A stretch of 12,110 bases of DNA from Anaerolineales bacterium (GTDB lineage Bacteria; Chloroflexota; Anaerolineae; 4572-78; NAK82): positions 1-12,110 of the forward strand of contig JAHELX010000125.1 in assembly GCA_024643945.1 (NCBI GenBank). Direction: 5' to 3'. How positions within the stretch are numbered: the stretch's first letter is position 1; the number at the start of each line of letters is the position of its first letter. Of this stretch, positions 1 to 7,078 are shown piece after piece. Made by a program: the position numbers and the translations under genes. The notes under the pieces are model-generated. The model did no database searches, was not told where the DNA came from, and saw nothing but the letters and a program-made list of their open reading frames with translations.

Positions 1-1671
1 GTTATGCGGGGGGAGGGCTTCTTCGTAGAAGAACCTGGGCAAGCGATCGTCTTGATTGGTAAACCCCGCCTTTCTATTGAATTCCCTCTCTGCTTTCAAC
101 ACCCGGACCCCCATGGCGTGGGGGAAGTCGTCCGGCCCAAGCTGCGTGCCCAATTTGGCATCTATCACCTTCCGAAACGCCTCGAAACCTTCAGGGCTCA
201 ACATGGCTACACTCGCCATAAAGCATTGTCCCATAGTATCAAAAGCGGCCATGGCGATTTGAAGGAATCTGGAGGTCTCAACCTGACCTTCCGCTTTCAA
301 TGGATCGAGCATTTGTTGCAAGTATGCCCCGACCAGGTTCCCCGCCGTGTGATCGGCACCCATGGGTGAAGTGGCATAAGTAACGCCGTGCCCCAGCATG
401 GCCCTCGGATCATAAGCGGCAATGCTCTGACCCTTGACCACGGGAACCCGGGCGTGGTTTAAATGCTGGCCTACAGCAGCCGGGCCGTTTCCAAGTATCT
501 TTCCGAATTCTGTGCCCTTGCCGACCTCTTCTACCATCTCTATGGCCGCCTCGGCATCTCCAAACTCTTTGTACCCGGCATCCATGGCAACGGCAACGGC
601 CACTCCCGTGCTCATGGTGTCAACCCCGATGTCGTCGCACAGCTTATCGAGTCGGGCAATCGTGTCCAGATCGGTAATGCCGGTCATACCGCCCGTGGCC
701 CAGATGGTCTCATACTCCAGGGAACTGGTTACATACTTCCCCTCTTTATCCACAAATTCATTGGAGCACTGGATGCTGCACTGGTCGCAGCCTCTATGGG
801 TTGTCTTTCCACCCCGCGCCTGGATAAGCTCGGCCATGGTCTCCCCGCTGATCTTCTCCCAACCGTCCAACACGCCCTTTTTGGCATTATAACTGGGAAA
901 GGCACCCATGGAATTGACAGGCGCCACGAGGCCGGCGGTGCCGAGTTTGGGCATCACTTCACTGCTCATATGATCTTCTTTTACGGCCTTGACCACAGCC
1001 TTGGTCGCTTCCTTGAAGGCCTTCGGATCGGCTATGACATCGGCGCTCTTCCCTCGCTGGTCTACGATCAGGGCCTTAAGCCCTTTGGCTCCCATAACCG
1101 CCCCCAGGCCCCCTCGCCCTGCGGCGCGACAGGGGCGCCCATCAACGTCAGAAGACTGGATAGAAGCCACGTTCAGCTTATACTCACCAGCCGGCCCGAT
1201 ACACAGCACTGAGGTTTTCTCTCCGTAGGCCTCGAGGATCTTCTCCACGAGTTTGTAAGTTCGCATGCCTTTGTATTCCTGGGCTGGAATAAGGCTGGCG
1301 TCTCCCTTCTCGTCGATTCTGAGGAAGCTGAGTTCTCCTTCCGGGGCTCGCCCTTCGACAACTACCGCCGTAATTCCCAGATGACCTAAAGCCGCAGCAA
1401 CGGTTCCCCCCGCATTGCTCTCTTTGATCCCCCCTGTCAGCGGGCTTTTCGCCCCTATGGACATTCGGCTGGTATTCGGCAGAGGGGTACCACTTAAAAG
1501 GCCCGGGGCAAAAATGAGCTTACTTTCCGGTCCCAGGGGATCACATTTGGGCGGCACCTCTGCGTTGATCATGACGGATGTAAGCCCCCTGCCGCCGAGC
1601 CCTATGTAATCTCGGGGCACATTTTCAACATGAACGGTTTTTTCGCTCATGTTCACTCTTATGAACTTCAT
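1..1671 (-). CDS. aor: Aldehyde:ferredoxin oxidoreductase (AOR family), 3' end cut by window edge
   Basis: Members of this family oxidise aldehydes to carboxylic acids in the cytoplasm, using a tungsten- or molybdenum-bis-pterin cofactor and one [4Fe-4S] cluster, and pass electrons to ferredoxin. The window holds 557 codons of an open frame; family members are usually about 600-640 residues, so some 50 C-terminal residues lie outside. The N-terminus (MKFIRVNMSEKT) and the glycine-rich GLGGRGL stretch near residues 25-31 fit the pterin-binding domain. The cluster motif CxxCxxxC is visible as C295, C298 and C302 (CDQCSIQC). A fourth cysteine at C483 in DTMGQC matches the distal cluster ligand of characterised AORs. 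The ATG at 1671-1669 is preceded by AAAGGAG at a good distance. It lies 34 bp downstream of the alcohol dehydrogenase gene, so the pair is probably one operon for alcohol to aldehyde to acid. The substrate is unknown. The family call is firm; the exact aldehyde is not inferable. Confidence 0.95.
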   Translation of the reverse strand, partial: MKFIRVNMSEKTVHVENVPRDYIGLGGRGLTSVMINAEVPPKCDPLGPESKLIFAPGLLSGTPLPNTSRMSIGAKSPLTGGIKESNAGGTVAAALGHLGITAVVVEGRAPEGELSFLRIDEKGDASLIPAQEYKGMRTYKLVEKILEAYGEKTSVLCIGPAGEYKLNVASIQSSDVDGRPCRAAGRGGLGAVMGAKGLKALIVDQRGKSADVIADPKAFKEATKAVVKAVKEDHMSSEVMPKLGTAGLVAPVNSMGAFPSYNAKKGVLDGWEKISGETMAELIQARGGKTTHRGCDQCSIQCSNEFVDKEGKYVTSSLEYETIWATGGMTGITDLDTIARLDKLCDDIGVDTMSTGVAVAVAMDAGYKEFGDAEAAIEMVEEVGKGTEFGKILGNGPAAVGQHLNHARVPVVKGQSIAAYDPRAMLGHGVTYATSPMGADHTAGNLVGAYLQQMLDPLKAEGQVETSRFLQIAMAAFDTMGQCFMASVAMLSPEGFEAFRKVIDAKLGTQLGPDDFPHAMGVRVLKAEREFNRKAGFTNQDDRLPRFFYEEALPPHN

Positions 1672-1705
1672 GTCCGTCTCCTTTCAACGACAAATTTGCC
1701 TGGCG

Positions 1706-2803
1706 CTATAGTCGCAGAACCGGTTTGATCACACGCCCCTTTTCCATGTCTTCCACTGCCTGGTTTATCTCCTCGAATGGATAGAATGTGATCAACCGGT
1801 CAAAGGGGAGCCGCCCCTGGCTATACAGTTCAATCAACTTGGGGATAAACAGATCCGGAATGGCATCGCCTCCGAGGATCCCCTTAACCGTCCGGCCGTT
1901 CATGAGAAGGTCCATATCCAGGCTGACTTCGGTGCCCGGTGGCACAACCCCCAGGAGTCCGCAAACCCCGAGGCGGGGCAGAACATCCACGGCCTGCCGA
2001 AGCACCTGGGGGTTACCGACACACTCCAGGCTGAATTCCGCACCTCCGCCGGTAATGTCCAGGATCGCCTCAACCGGGTCCACCTGGCTGGCGTTGACGA
2101 GATGCGTGGCGCCCAATTCCCTGGCCATCTCCAGACGGTCCGAATAGATATCTACGGCGATAATGGTCGTACAGCCGCACACGACCGCAGCGAGCACAGC
2201 GCTCATCCCCACCGGGCCGACACCGAATATGGCGATGGAAGCCCCGGGCCTGGGCTGAAGCGAATTCATAACTGCCCCGGCACCGGTCATAACGCCGCAC
2301 CCCATGGGGCCCAGGATCTCGAGGGGAACGTCATCCCGCACCTTGACGACGTTCCGTTCGTTGGCCAACGCGAAATCGGCAAAAGAAGACTGGCAAAAAA
2401 AGGAACCATGGATGACCTGATCGCCCTTTCGCAAGGTCGTGGTGCCGTCCGGACGGGCGCCGTGGAAATTGTGCAGGAAGAAATTCAGACAATAGAGTTC
2501 CTTGCCTGACTTGCATGACGTGCATGCCCCGCAGTAGTCCCAGGCCAATACGACATGATCGCCCGGTTTGACCTTGGTCACCCGCGCCCCCACCTTTTCA
2601 ACAACGCCCGCCCCTTCGTGTCCGAAGACACTCGGCGGCGGGGGGATCGGCAAATGCATGTCCCGGCCGGCCAGATCGGTGTGGCAGATGCCAACGCCGA
2701 CTATCCGAACCAGTACCTCATCATCGTTCGGATCGCAGAGTTCCAATCGTTCGATGCTGAAATCCCCCGATGTCTCAAAAACGACTGCGGCTTTGATTTC
2801 CAT
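1706..2803 (-). CDS. Zinc-dependent alcohol dehydrogenase, MDR superfamily (aryl/benzyl-alcohol dehydrogenase-like)
   Basis: A 365-residue cytoplasmic NAD(P)-dependent medium-chain dehydrogenase that interconverts an alcohol and its aldehyde. Catalytic zinc ligands are visible as C40 (GICHTD), H62 with E63 (GHEGAG) and C169 (MGCG). The structural-zinc lobe is intact, with C91, C94, C97 and C105. The Rossmann motif GVGPVG covers residues 194-199, and the acidic D218 at the end of the next strand suggests a preference for NAD over NADP. Overall pattern and length resemble aryl/benzyl-alcohol and class III-like dehydrogenases. Start ATG 2803-2801 follows AGGAAGGG at normal spacing. The AOR gene follows after 34 bp, so the aldehyde product can be handed on for oxidation to an acid. 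A perfect 11-bp inverted repeat lies 26 bp upstream of the start. Substrate specificity cannot be read from the sequence. Confidence 0.95.
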   Translation of the reverse strand: MEIKAAVVFETSGDFSIERLELCDPNDDEVLVRIVGVGICHTDLAGRDMHLPIPPPPSVFGHEGAGVVEKVGARVTKVKPGDHVVLAWDYCGACTSCKSGKELYCLNFFLHNFHGARPDGTTTLRKGDQVIHGSFFCQSSFADFALANERNVVKVRDDVPLEILGPMGCGVMTGAGAVMNSLQPRPGASIAIFGVGPVGMSAVLAAVVCGCTTIIAVDIYSDRLEMARELGATHLVNASQVDPVEAILDITGGGAEFSLECVGNPQVLRQAVDVLPRLGVCGLLGVVPPGTEVSLDMDLLMNGRTVKGILGGDAIPDLFIPKLIELYSQGRLPFDRLITFYPFEEINQAVEDMEKGRVIKPVLRL

Positions 2804-2989
2804 TTTCCCTTCCTGATCCCAGCCAGCGGACCTGACAGGCTCCTACCGGAAACCTGTCAGGTCTGGTTCCCCCGAGTTAGCACTTGTCCAGAAATGACTT
2901 AGTACTTTTGCAATCAGTTTACGCCTGATTTGCCTACTGAAATGCAAAGTTATACCCAACGCACGGGTATTATATTATTGGACAAGTAC
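2804..2989. promoter_or_regulatory. Intergenic region between the URO-D-like and alcohol dehydrogenase genes, rich in inverted repeats
   Basis: This 186-bp gap separates the methyltransferase half of the minus-strand genes from the alcohol/aldehyde oxidation half. It contains four inverted repeats: 2829-2839 with 2853-2863 (11 bp, perfect), 2912-2917 with 2925-2930 (AATCAG/CTGATT), 2952-2957 with 2965-2970 (ATACCC/GGGTAT), and a long-range pair 2882-2890 with 2979-2987 (ACTTGTCCA/TGGACAAGT). None is followed on the minus strand by a clear U-run, so no intrinsic terminator is certain. An AT-rich stretch with TATAAT on the minus strand (2974-2969) lacks a convincing -35 at the right distance. 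The spacing makes a separate promoter or partial terminator likely, but the sequence does not settle it. Confidence 0.5.
2829..2863 (-). repeat. Perfect 11-bp inverted repeat in the alcohol dehydrogenase leader
   Basis: GACCTGACAGG (2829-2839) and CCTGTCAGGTC (2853-2863) can form an 11-bp stem with a 13-nt loop, 26 bp upstream of the dehydrogenase start codon. There is no T-run after it on either strand. It could be a transcription-factor operator, an mRNA-stabilising hairpin or a weak terminator for the upstream genes. The structure is seen directly; its role is inference. Confidence 0.6.
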
Positions 2990-4333
2990 TTAGCGGTACA
3001 CGCCGTATTCCTTGGTGAAGTCAACCATAGCCTTGACGTTTTCCGGCTTTGCATGATCAAAGAAGGCTCCATTGCTCACGATAAGACCACCGCCTTTGCC
3101 GGCAGTGTCTATGAGGTTCTTGACGTAATCTCTCACCTCCTGGGGTGTGCCTAAGTGCAACATGGCGGAGGACACGTTGCCGAGAAGGCAGGCATTCTCA
3201 CCCAGTGTTTCCTTGGCTTTTACCATATCCGACCGGTCGATCATCCAGAGGGTCTTGCCCTTTGGTAGATCTTTGACGACTTTGAGACGCGAGTTGTAGC
3301 CGCCCTCGGCCGCGGGGTTTGGAACGCATCCCTCCTCGATCAGGCCCAGCATGACCTTCCGCAAGGTCGGCCAGTAGAACTTCTCAAACTGCTCATCGGA
3401 GAGGAAGCCATCAGCACCTTTGTGTAGAGGTATGAATATGATGGGTTTTCCGGTCACTTGCGCCGCGCCTACCCCCATCTTGATCATGAGTGGCGTTATG
3501 GCTTCCATCGCTTCAATGAGCTTATCGGGCTGCCGGTAGATATCCAGCATGATCCCTTTGGTGCCTCTGAGGGTATCGCCGATCACGTCAAATGGCGCTT
3601 TCGTGAACCCGCCCCATAACTCCGGAAAGCCCACGCTGGCCAATTCAGCATCGATGGCTCCCAGGACTCCTGCCCATTTCAAGGCTTCACCCCCGGCCTC
3701 AAAAAGAGCTTTATAGGCGGCCTGGACGGGAGGTAGACCAAAGGGTATGAAGTTAATGGCAACTCCATATATCTCGAGTATGCCGGGGAGAAACGGGAGC
3801 ATCTGGAGGGGCTCTAACGCTCCGAATATGCGCGGCAGATAGACATTACTGAAGAAGCCGGACGGGTCCTGAATCAGGGCATCATATTCGTCCGCCTTCA
3901 TGTATTCGCCTTCATTGCACTGGTAGGAATGTTCGGGCGCGACCCCATGGCCCGGCCAGGAGTACAACTTGTAGTCAAGGATCTCAAAGAATTTCCCCGG
4001 TCCGGGGGCCGTGGCGCCGATATGCGCATCCGCTGCAAAGTCAAGGGCGAATTTCCTGAAGGCGGCGTCCAGTTTGTCGTAGTCGTACATCATCTCCTGG
4101 GGAGTCATTCCGCTGTAAAAAGCAGCGAAGAAGCTCGGGATTACAATCACCGGCACCCGATCAGGCTTCTTCTTCATCTGGATGGCATCCTTTATCCTGG
4201 TGATTCTTTCCTTGTACGCCTTCTCGGCTTCCGGGCTTTGGAACGGAAGGTCATTCCCCTGAGGGTCTTTCGGTGAAAGCCACCTTTGAAACAGGGCCTC
4301 CTGCTTTTCTTCTGGTGACAACTGTTTTTCCAT
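2990..4333 (-). CDS. Uroporphyrinogen decarboxylase-fold protein, probable corrinoid-dependent methyltransferase (MtaA/CmuA superfamily)
   Basis: A 447-residue soluble protein of the URO-D superfamily. Its members include haem-pathway HemE and many cobalamin methyltransferases that move methyl groups between a substrate, a corrinoid protein and a thiol or pterin acceptor. Family marks are the block around H304 followed by GFLSDEQFEKFYWP (309-322), EGGYNSRL (343-350), and the C-terminal C382-LLGNVSS and GTPQEV block. The gene follows an MtaC-like corrinoid gene by 33 bp, which argues strongly for methyl transfer rather than haem synthesis; HemE is also clearly shorter (about 350 residues). The MtaA-type zinc motif H-x-C is not seen: H304 is followed by KG, although C336 and C382 remain possible ligands. 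I chose ATG 4333 because GGAGGT sits 7 nt before it; an in-frame ATG at 4348 lies immediately before that ribosome site. Substrate unknown. Confidence 0.88.
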   Translation of the reverse strand: MEKQLSPEEKQEALFQRWLSPKDPQGNDLPFQSPEAEKAYKERITRIKDAIQMKKKPDRVPVIVIPSFFAAFYSGMTPQEMMYDYDKLDAAFRKFALDFAADAHIGATAPGPGKFFEILDYKLYSWPGHGVAPEHSYQCNEGEYMKADEYDALIQDPSGFFSNVYLPRIFGALEPLQMLPFLPGILEIYGVAINFIPFGLPPVQAAYKALFEAGGEALKWAGVLGAIDAELASVGFPELWGGFTKAPFDVIGDTLRGTKGIMLDIYRQPDKLIEAMEAITPLMIKMGVGAAQVTGKPIIFIPLHKGADGFLSDEQFEKFYWPTLRKVMLGLIEEGCVPNPAAEGGYNSRLKVVKDLPKGKTLWMIDRSDMVKAKETLGENACLLGNVSSAMLHLGTPQEVRDYVKNLIDTAGKGGGLIVSNGAFFDHAKPENVKAMVDFTKEYGVYR

Positions 4334-4366
4334 TTTTGTTACCTCCATCTTCTCTGCTGAGGATTC

Positions 4367-4999
4367 TTACTTGGCTCCGACCCATTTCTTGGCGAGGGAT
4401 ACTCCGGCCATGGCATCTTTACCGTAGGCGTCAGCGCCAGCATACTGCCTTATCTCCTCGCTGACTTGACCACCGCCGATCATAATCTTGACCCCGTCCC
4501 GCACGCCGGCGGTGTTGATGGCCTCGACGGTCTCTTTCATAACGTCAAAGGCCAGGGTCAGAAACCCGCTCAAGCCGACCACCTGGGGCTGAAAGTCCCG
4601 GATAGCTTCCACGAACTTCTGCGGGGAGACGTCCACGCCCAGATCAAGGACATCGAAGCCATTGACGTCGAGCATAAAGCTCACGATGTTTTTGCCGATG
4701 TCATGGATGTCTCCCTTGACAGTGCCGATGAGCACCTTGCCGTGACGCTCAATCGTTGGCAACTTGGCCAGCTCGGGCTTGACCACGTCCGTGATCTCGT
4801 TCAGTATCTCGCCGGCCAGTATCAATTCAGGCAAGAAGTAGGTACCCTCATCGTAGCGCTGGCCGACGATGGTCATAGCCTCCCTGGCTGACTCCAGGAT
4901 CGCCATAGGCTCCGAACCACTTTCTACCATCTCTTTGACTAACTTGAGGGCTTCTTCCTCCCTCATGTCAGCGATGGCATTGACAAGTTTCTCTGACAT
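4367..4999 (-). CDS. Corrinoid protein, MtaC/MtbC/MtvC-like methyl carrier
   Basis: A 210-residue cytoplasmic methyl carrier that shuttles a methyl group on its cobamide cofactor between two methyltransferases. Residues 1-85 form the four-helix cap domain (MREEEALKLV, QRYDEGTYFLPELILAGEI). Residues 87-208 form the Rossmann-like B12-binding domain, with the base-off motif DxHxxG visible as D97-I-H99-D-I-G102 (GDIHDIGKN). The later VVGLSGFLT and IMIGGG segments line the nucleotide tail in this family. Length is standard. The ATG at 4999 has a near-ideal AGGAGG with 5-nt spacing (5005-5010). The URO-D-like partner starts 33 bp downstream and the activator RACo is upstream, so this is the core of a methyltransferase system. 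A second protein of the same family is encoded on the other strand at 8878-9606. Confidence 0.95.
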   Translation of the reverse strand: MSEKLVNAIADMREEEALKLVKEMVESGSEPMAILESAREAMTIVGQRYDEGTYFLPELILAGEILNEITDVVKPELAKLPTIERHGKVLIGTVKGDIHDIGKNIVSFMLDVNGFDVLDLGVDVSPQKFVEAIRDFQPQVVGLSGFLTLAFDVMKETVEAINTAGVRDGVKIMIGGGQVSEEIRQYAGADAYGKDAMAGVSLAKKWVGAK

Positions 5000-5019
5000 T
5001 GTATCCTCCTCTCAATGAT

Positions 5020-5208
5020 TTAATAGTGTACCTCTGGACATGCCTCGCGGACGGCTCGCATCATTTCTAAGAAAATCAGCCCACTTTGAATATTGGCACC
5101 GATCGTCATCGCCAGTGGGTCAACGTAAATATGTTCGTCGGGGATGCCAGCCGTGCGCGTAGCCGCCATCACTTTATGAATGACTGCCACCATCACTCCT
5201 TTGGACAA
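5020..5208 (-). pseudogene. Remnant of a pterin-binding (methyl-THF:corrinoid) methyltransferase, both ends missing
   Basis: This 62-codon open frame resembles an internal piece of the dihydropteroate-synthase-fold methyltransferases (MtvA/MtgA/AcsE type), which transfer methyl between a corrinoid protein and tetrahydrofolate. The recognisable part is AGIPDEHIYVDPLAMTIG followed by a helix ending REACPEVHY; intact relatives are about 260-300 residues and continue with a SNxSFGLP-like segment. Here a TAA stop follows directly, and about 20 nt later comes the corrinoid-gene leader. Upstream an in-frame TAA precedes the TTG at 5208, and the first 35 bp overlap the RACo 3' end. AAAGGAG at 5202-5196 would allow starts at ATG 5193 or GTG 5190, so a small protein could still be made. 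The open, well-conserved frame suggests recent loss or retained use. I call it a remnant; a functional microprotein is a weaker alternative. Confidence 0.7.
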
Positions 5209-7078
5209 AACTTAAATCATGGTCTTTAGGAAAAAGCATCCCCAGCGCAAAGCGCCGGTTGAATTTTGGATAGGTAGTCAGTTCCAGGTAGTTTGTCTGA
5301 GCCACGATCTGCCGGGCCCGTTCTCGTGCCACGTTAGAGACCAGGGCCCACTTAGCGCCGACCAGCGCCGCATTGCCCACCTGCCGGTAATGGGCATTTG
5401 GCAGGCGAGGCAGCAGTCCTATATCGAGGGCGCTTTGCACCTTCAGAAATGAGCCGAACGCCCCGGCAATGACAACCTCTTTCACTTCCTCCGGCGCGGT
5501 GGCGGTGGCATCCAGCAACACCTCCAACCCGGCCCGAATGGCTCCTTTGGCTAACTGAATTTGGTTGATGTCGTCTTGGGTAATCACTACGTCGTGTTGA
5601 TTGCCACTTTGAGTGGCAGGTACCAACAGGAACTCGGCGCCATGCCCCCCTTCACGTACCCGCTGATGGTGACGATCAAGCCGGCCCTGTTCGTTGATCA
5701 TTTGCCAACGACGTAACTCGGCCACGCTGTCAATGATGCCAGAACCACACAAACCGATGGCGGGCGCATTATCGACGGTTTTCAAATTAAGCCCTGTTGC
5801 CGTCAACTCGACTGCCTCAATCGCTCCGGCGGCAGCTCGCATGCCGTCACTGATATGCGCGCCCTCAAAGGCCGGACCGGAGGCGCACGACACTGAAGTC
5901 AAGAAGCCCCTATCCGGCCTGGCCAGAGCGATTTCGGTGTTGGTTCCTATGTCGATACCCAGAGCCACCTGCTCAGTCTGATCCAGGTGGCTGGCCAGAA
6001 TCATCGCCACGTGGTCCGCTCCCACGAACCCGCCGATACCGGGCAGCACATGGACATAGGCCCCGGGCGCAGTGGTCAAACCTAAATCGCGGGCCTTTGT
6101 GTTGATAGCGGAATTGGTGGCAGCCACATAGGGCGACATTGCCAGTTGGTGAACCGGCAGTTCGATGAGGAGATGGGTCATGGCGGTGTTGCCTACAATA
6201 CAAACATCCGCCACCTGGTTACGACTGACACCTGCTTGTTCGGTCAATTCCCCCAGCAGGTCGTCCAGGGTCTCTCGGACCATTGCCGCCAGGGTATGGC
6301 CCCCATCGGGGTTGCGCCACGCATGCGTCAGTCGGCTGATGACATCCTCGCCATAGCCAATCTGCGGATTTAACGCCCCGGCCACGGCCAGTTCGTTGCC
6401 GTTGGTCAAGTCAACCAGACTGGCCGCGATTTTGGTCGTGCCCAGGTCAACGGCCAGACCCACTGGCGACAAGCCCGAGGAAACCACACCGACGATTTCG
6501 GCGTCGCGAAGAAAGACGGTCAAACGCCAGTTGCACCGTCCCGGCACGGGGCAGGCTCGGGCGGTAGACGTTATTTGGCGGACGACGGCTGGCTCAGCGC
6601 CAATTGTCTGGTTTGGGATTTGGGGAATGGCAGCCGCCAGGCGCTCCAGGTCAGAACGCGGATCGTGCAGAGAGGGAGGAGGCACTTCGAGATCGTAGGC
6701 ATGGATCAGCGGATCAAGCGTCAGTTCACCCAGGTTGGCTTCCAACTGTAATCGTTGTGTAGTAATGAGTGAGGATTTGGGAACGTGGACTTTGACGTCG
6801 CTATGGATGTGGGTGCTGCATGCCAGCCGTTGTCCGCGCTGCAACTCTAATTCGGTCAGGATATACTTCTCGTCAACCGTCGGCGGCGATACATTGCCTG
6901 CCAGGATCACCAACCGGCATTGGCCACAGTTGCCCATGCCCCCACACGCCGACGACAGCGCCAGCCCGGCCTGTTGAGCTGATTCCAGCAAGGTGGTGTT
7001 TGGCCCAACCTCGACGCGTTTGCCAACCGGTTCAAAATCGACTTGATAAGTTGGCGAAGTGGGGATAGAATCAGGCAT
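5174..7078 (-). CDS. RACo-like corrinoid protein activator: [2Fe-2S] ferredoxin plus ASKHA-type ATPase (DUF4445)
   Basis: Proteins of this family reduce inactive Co(II) corrinoid back to Co(I) in an ATP-dependent reaction. This 634-residue protein has an N-terminal plant-type [2Fe-2S] domain with C45, C51, C54 and C87 (CGGMGNCGQC, then RLACSTH), a linker to about residue 200, then an actin-like ATPase fold. Phosphate-loop segments DLGTTK (211-216) and DIGTNTE (376-382) are visible, with SCASGPAFEG (397-406) and a later LCGSGIIDS block. ATG 7078 is chosen because GGAG lies 8 nt upstream and it gives an 8-bp overlap with the DUF1638 stop; the longer frame to 7162 would add 28 residues read through that gene. 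Relatives normally end near the FPK at the end of LGMLFPK; here about 16 further residues run on, partly out of frame into the methyltransferase remnant, suggesting the original stop was lost by deletion. Confidence 0.93.
   Translation of the reverse strand: MPDSIPTSPTYQVDFEPVGKRVEVGPNTTLLESAQQAGLALSSACGGMGNCGQCRLVILAGNVSPPTVDEKYILTELELQRGQRLACSTHIHSDVKVHVPKSSLITTQRLQLEANLGELTLDPLIHAYDLEVPPPSLHDPRSDLERLAAAIPQIPNQTIGAEPAVVRQITSTARACPVPGRCNWRLTVFLRDAEIVGVVSSGLSPVGLAVDLGTTKIAASLVDLTNGNELAVAGALNPQIGYGEDVISRLTHAWRNPDGGHTLAAMVRETLDDLLGELTEQAGVSRNQVADVCIVGNTAMTHLLIELPVHQLAMSPYVAATNSAINTKARDLGLTTAPGAYVHVLPGIGGFVGADHVAMILASHLDQTEQVALGIDIGTNTEIALARPDRGFLTSVSCASGPAFEGAHISDGMRAAAGAIEAVELTATGLNLKTVDNAPAIGLCGSGIIDSVAELRRWQMINEQGRLDRHHQRVREGGHGAEFLLVPATQSGNQHDVVITQDDINQIQLAKGAIRAGLEVLLDATATAPEEVKEVVIAGAFGSFLKVQSALDIGLLPRLPNAHYRQVGNAALVGAKWALVSNVARERARQIVAQTNYLELTTYPKFNRRFALGMLFPKDHDLSFVQRSDGGSHS

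Noticed and set aside
463..1212. Long plus-strand open frame opposite the AOR gene
   Set aside because: It is a shadow of the strongly supported minus-strand AOR frame, with no recognisable protein family or ribosome site.
2990..4333. Haem-pathway uroporphyrinogen decarboxylase (HemE)
   Set aside because: The protein is about 100 residues longer than HemE, and it sits beside a corrinoid protein and RACo, with no haem synthesis genes nearby.
4334..4348. Upstream ATG for the URO-D-like protein
   Set aside because: This ATG lies right before the GGAGGT ribosome site, which is placed correctly for the ATG at 4333.
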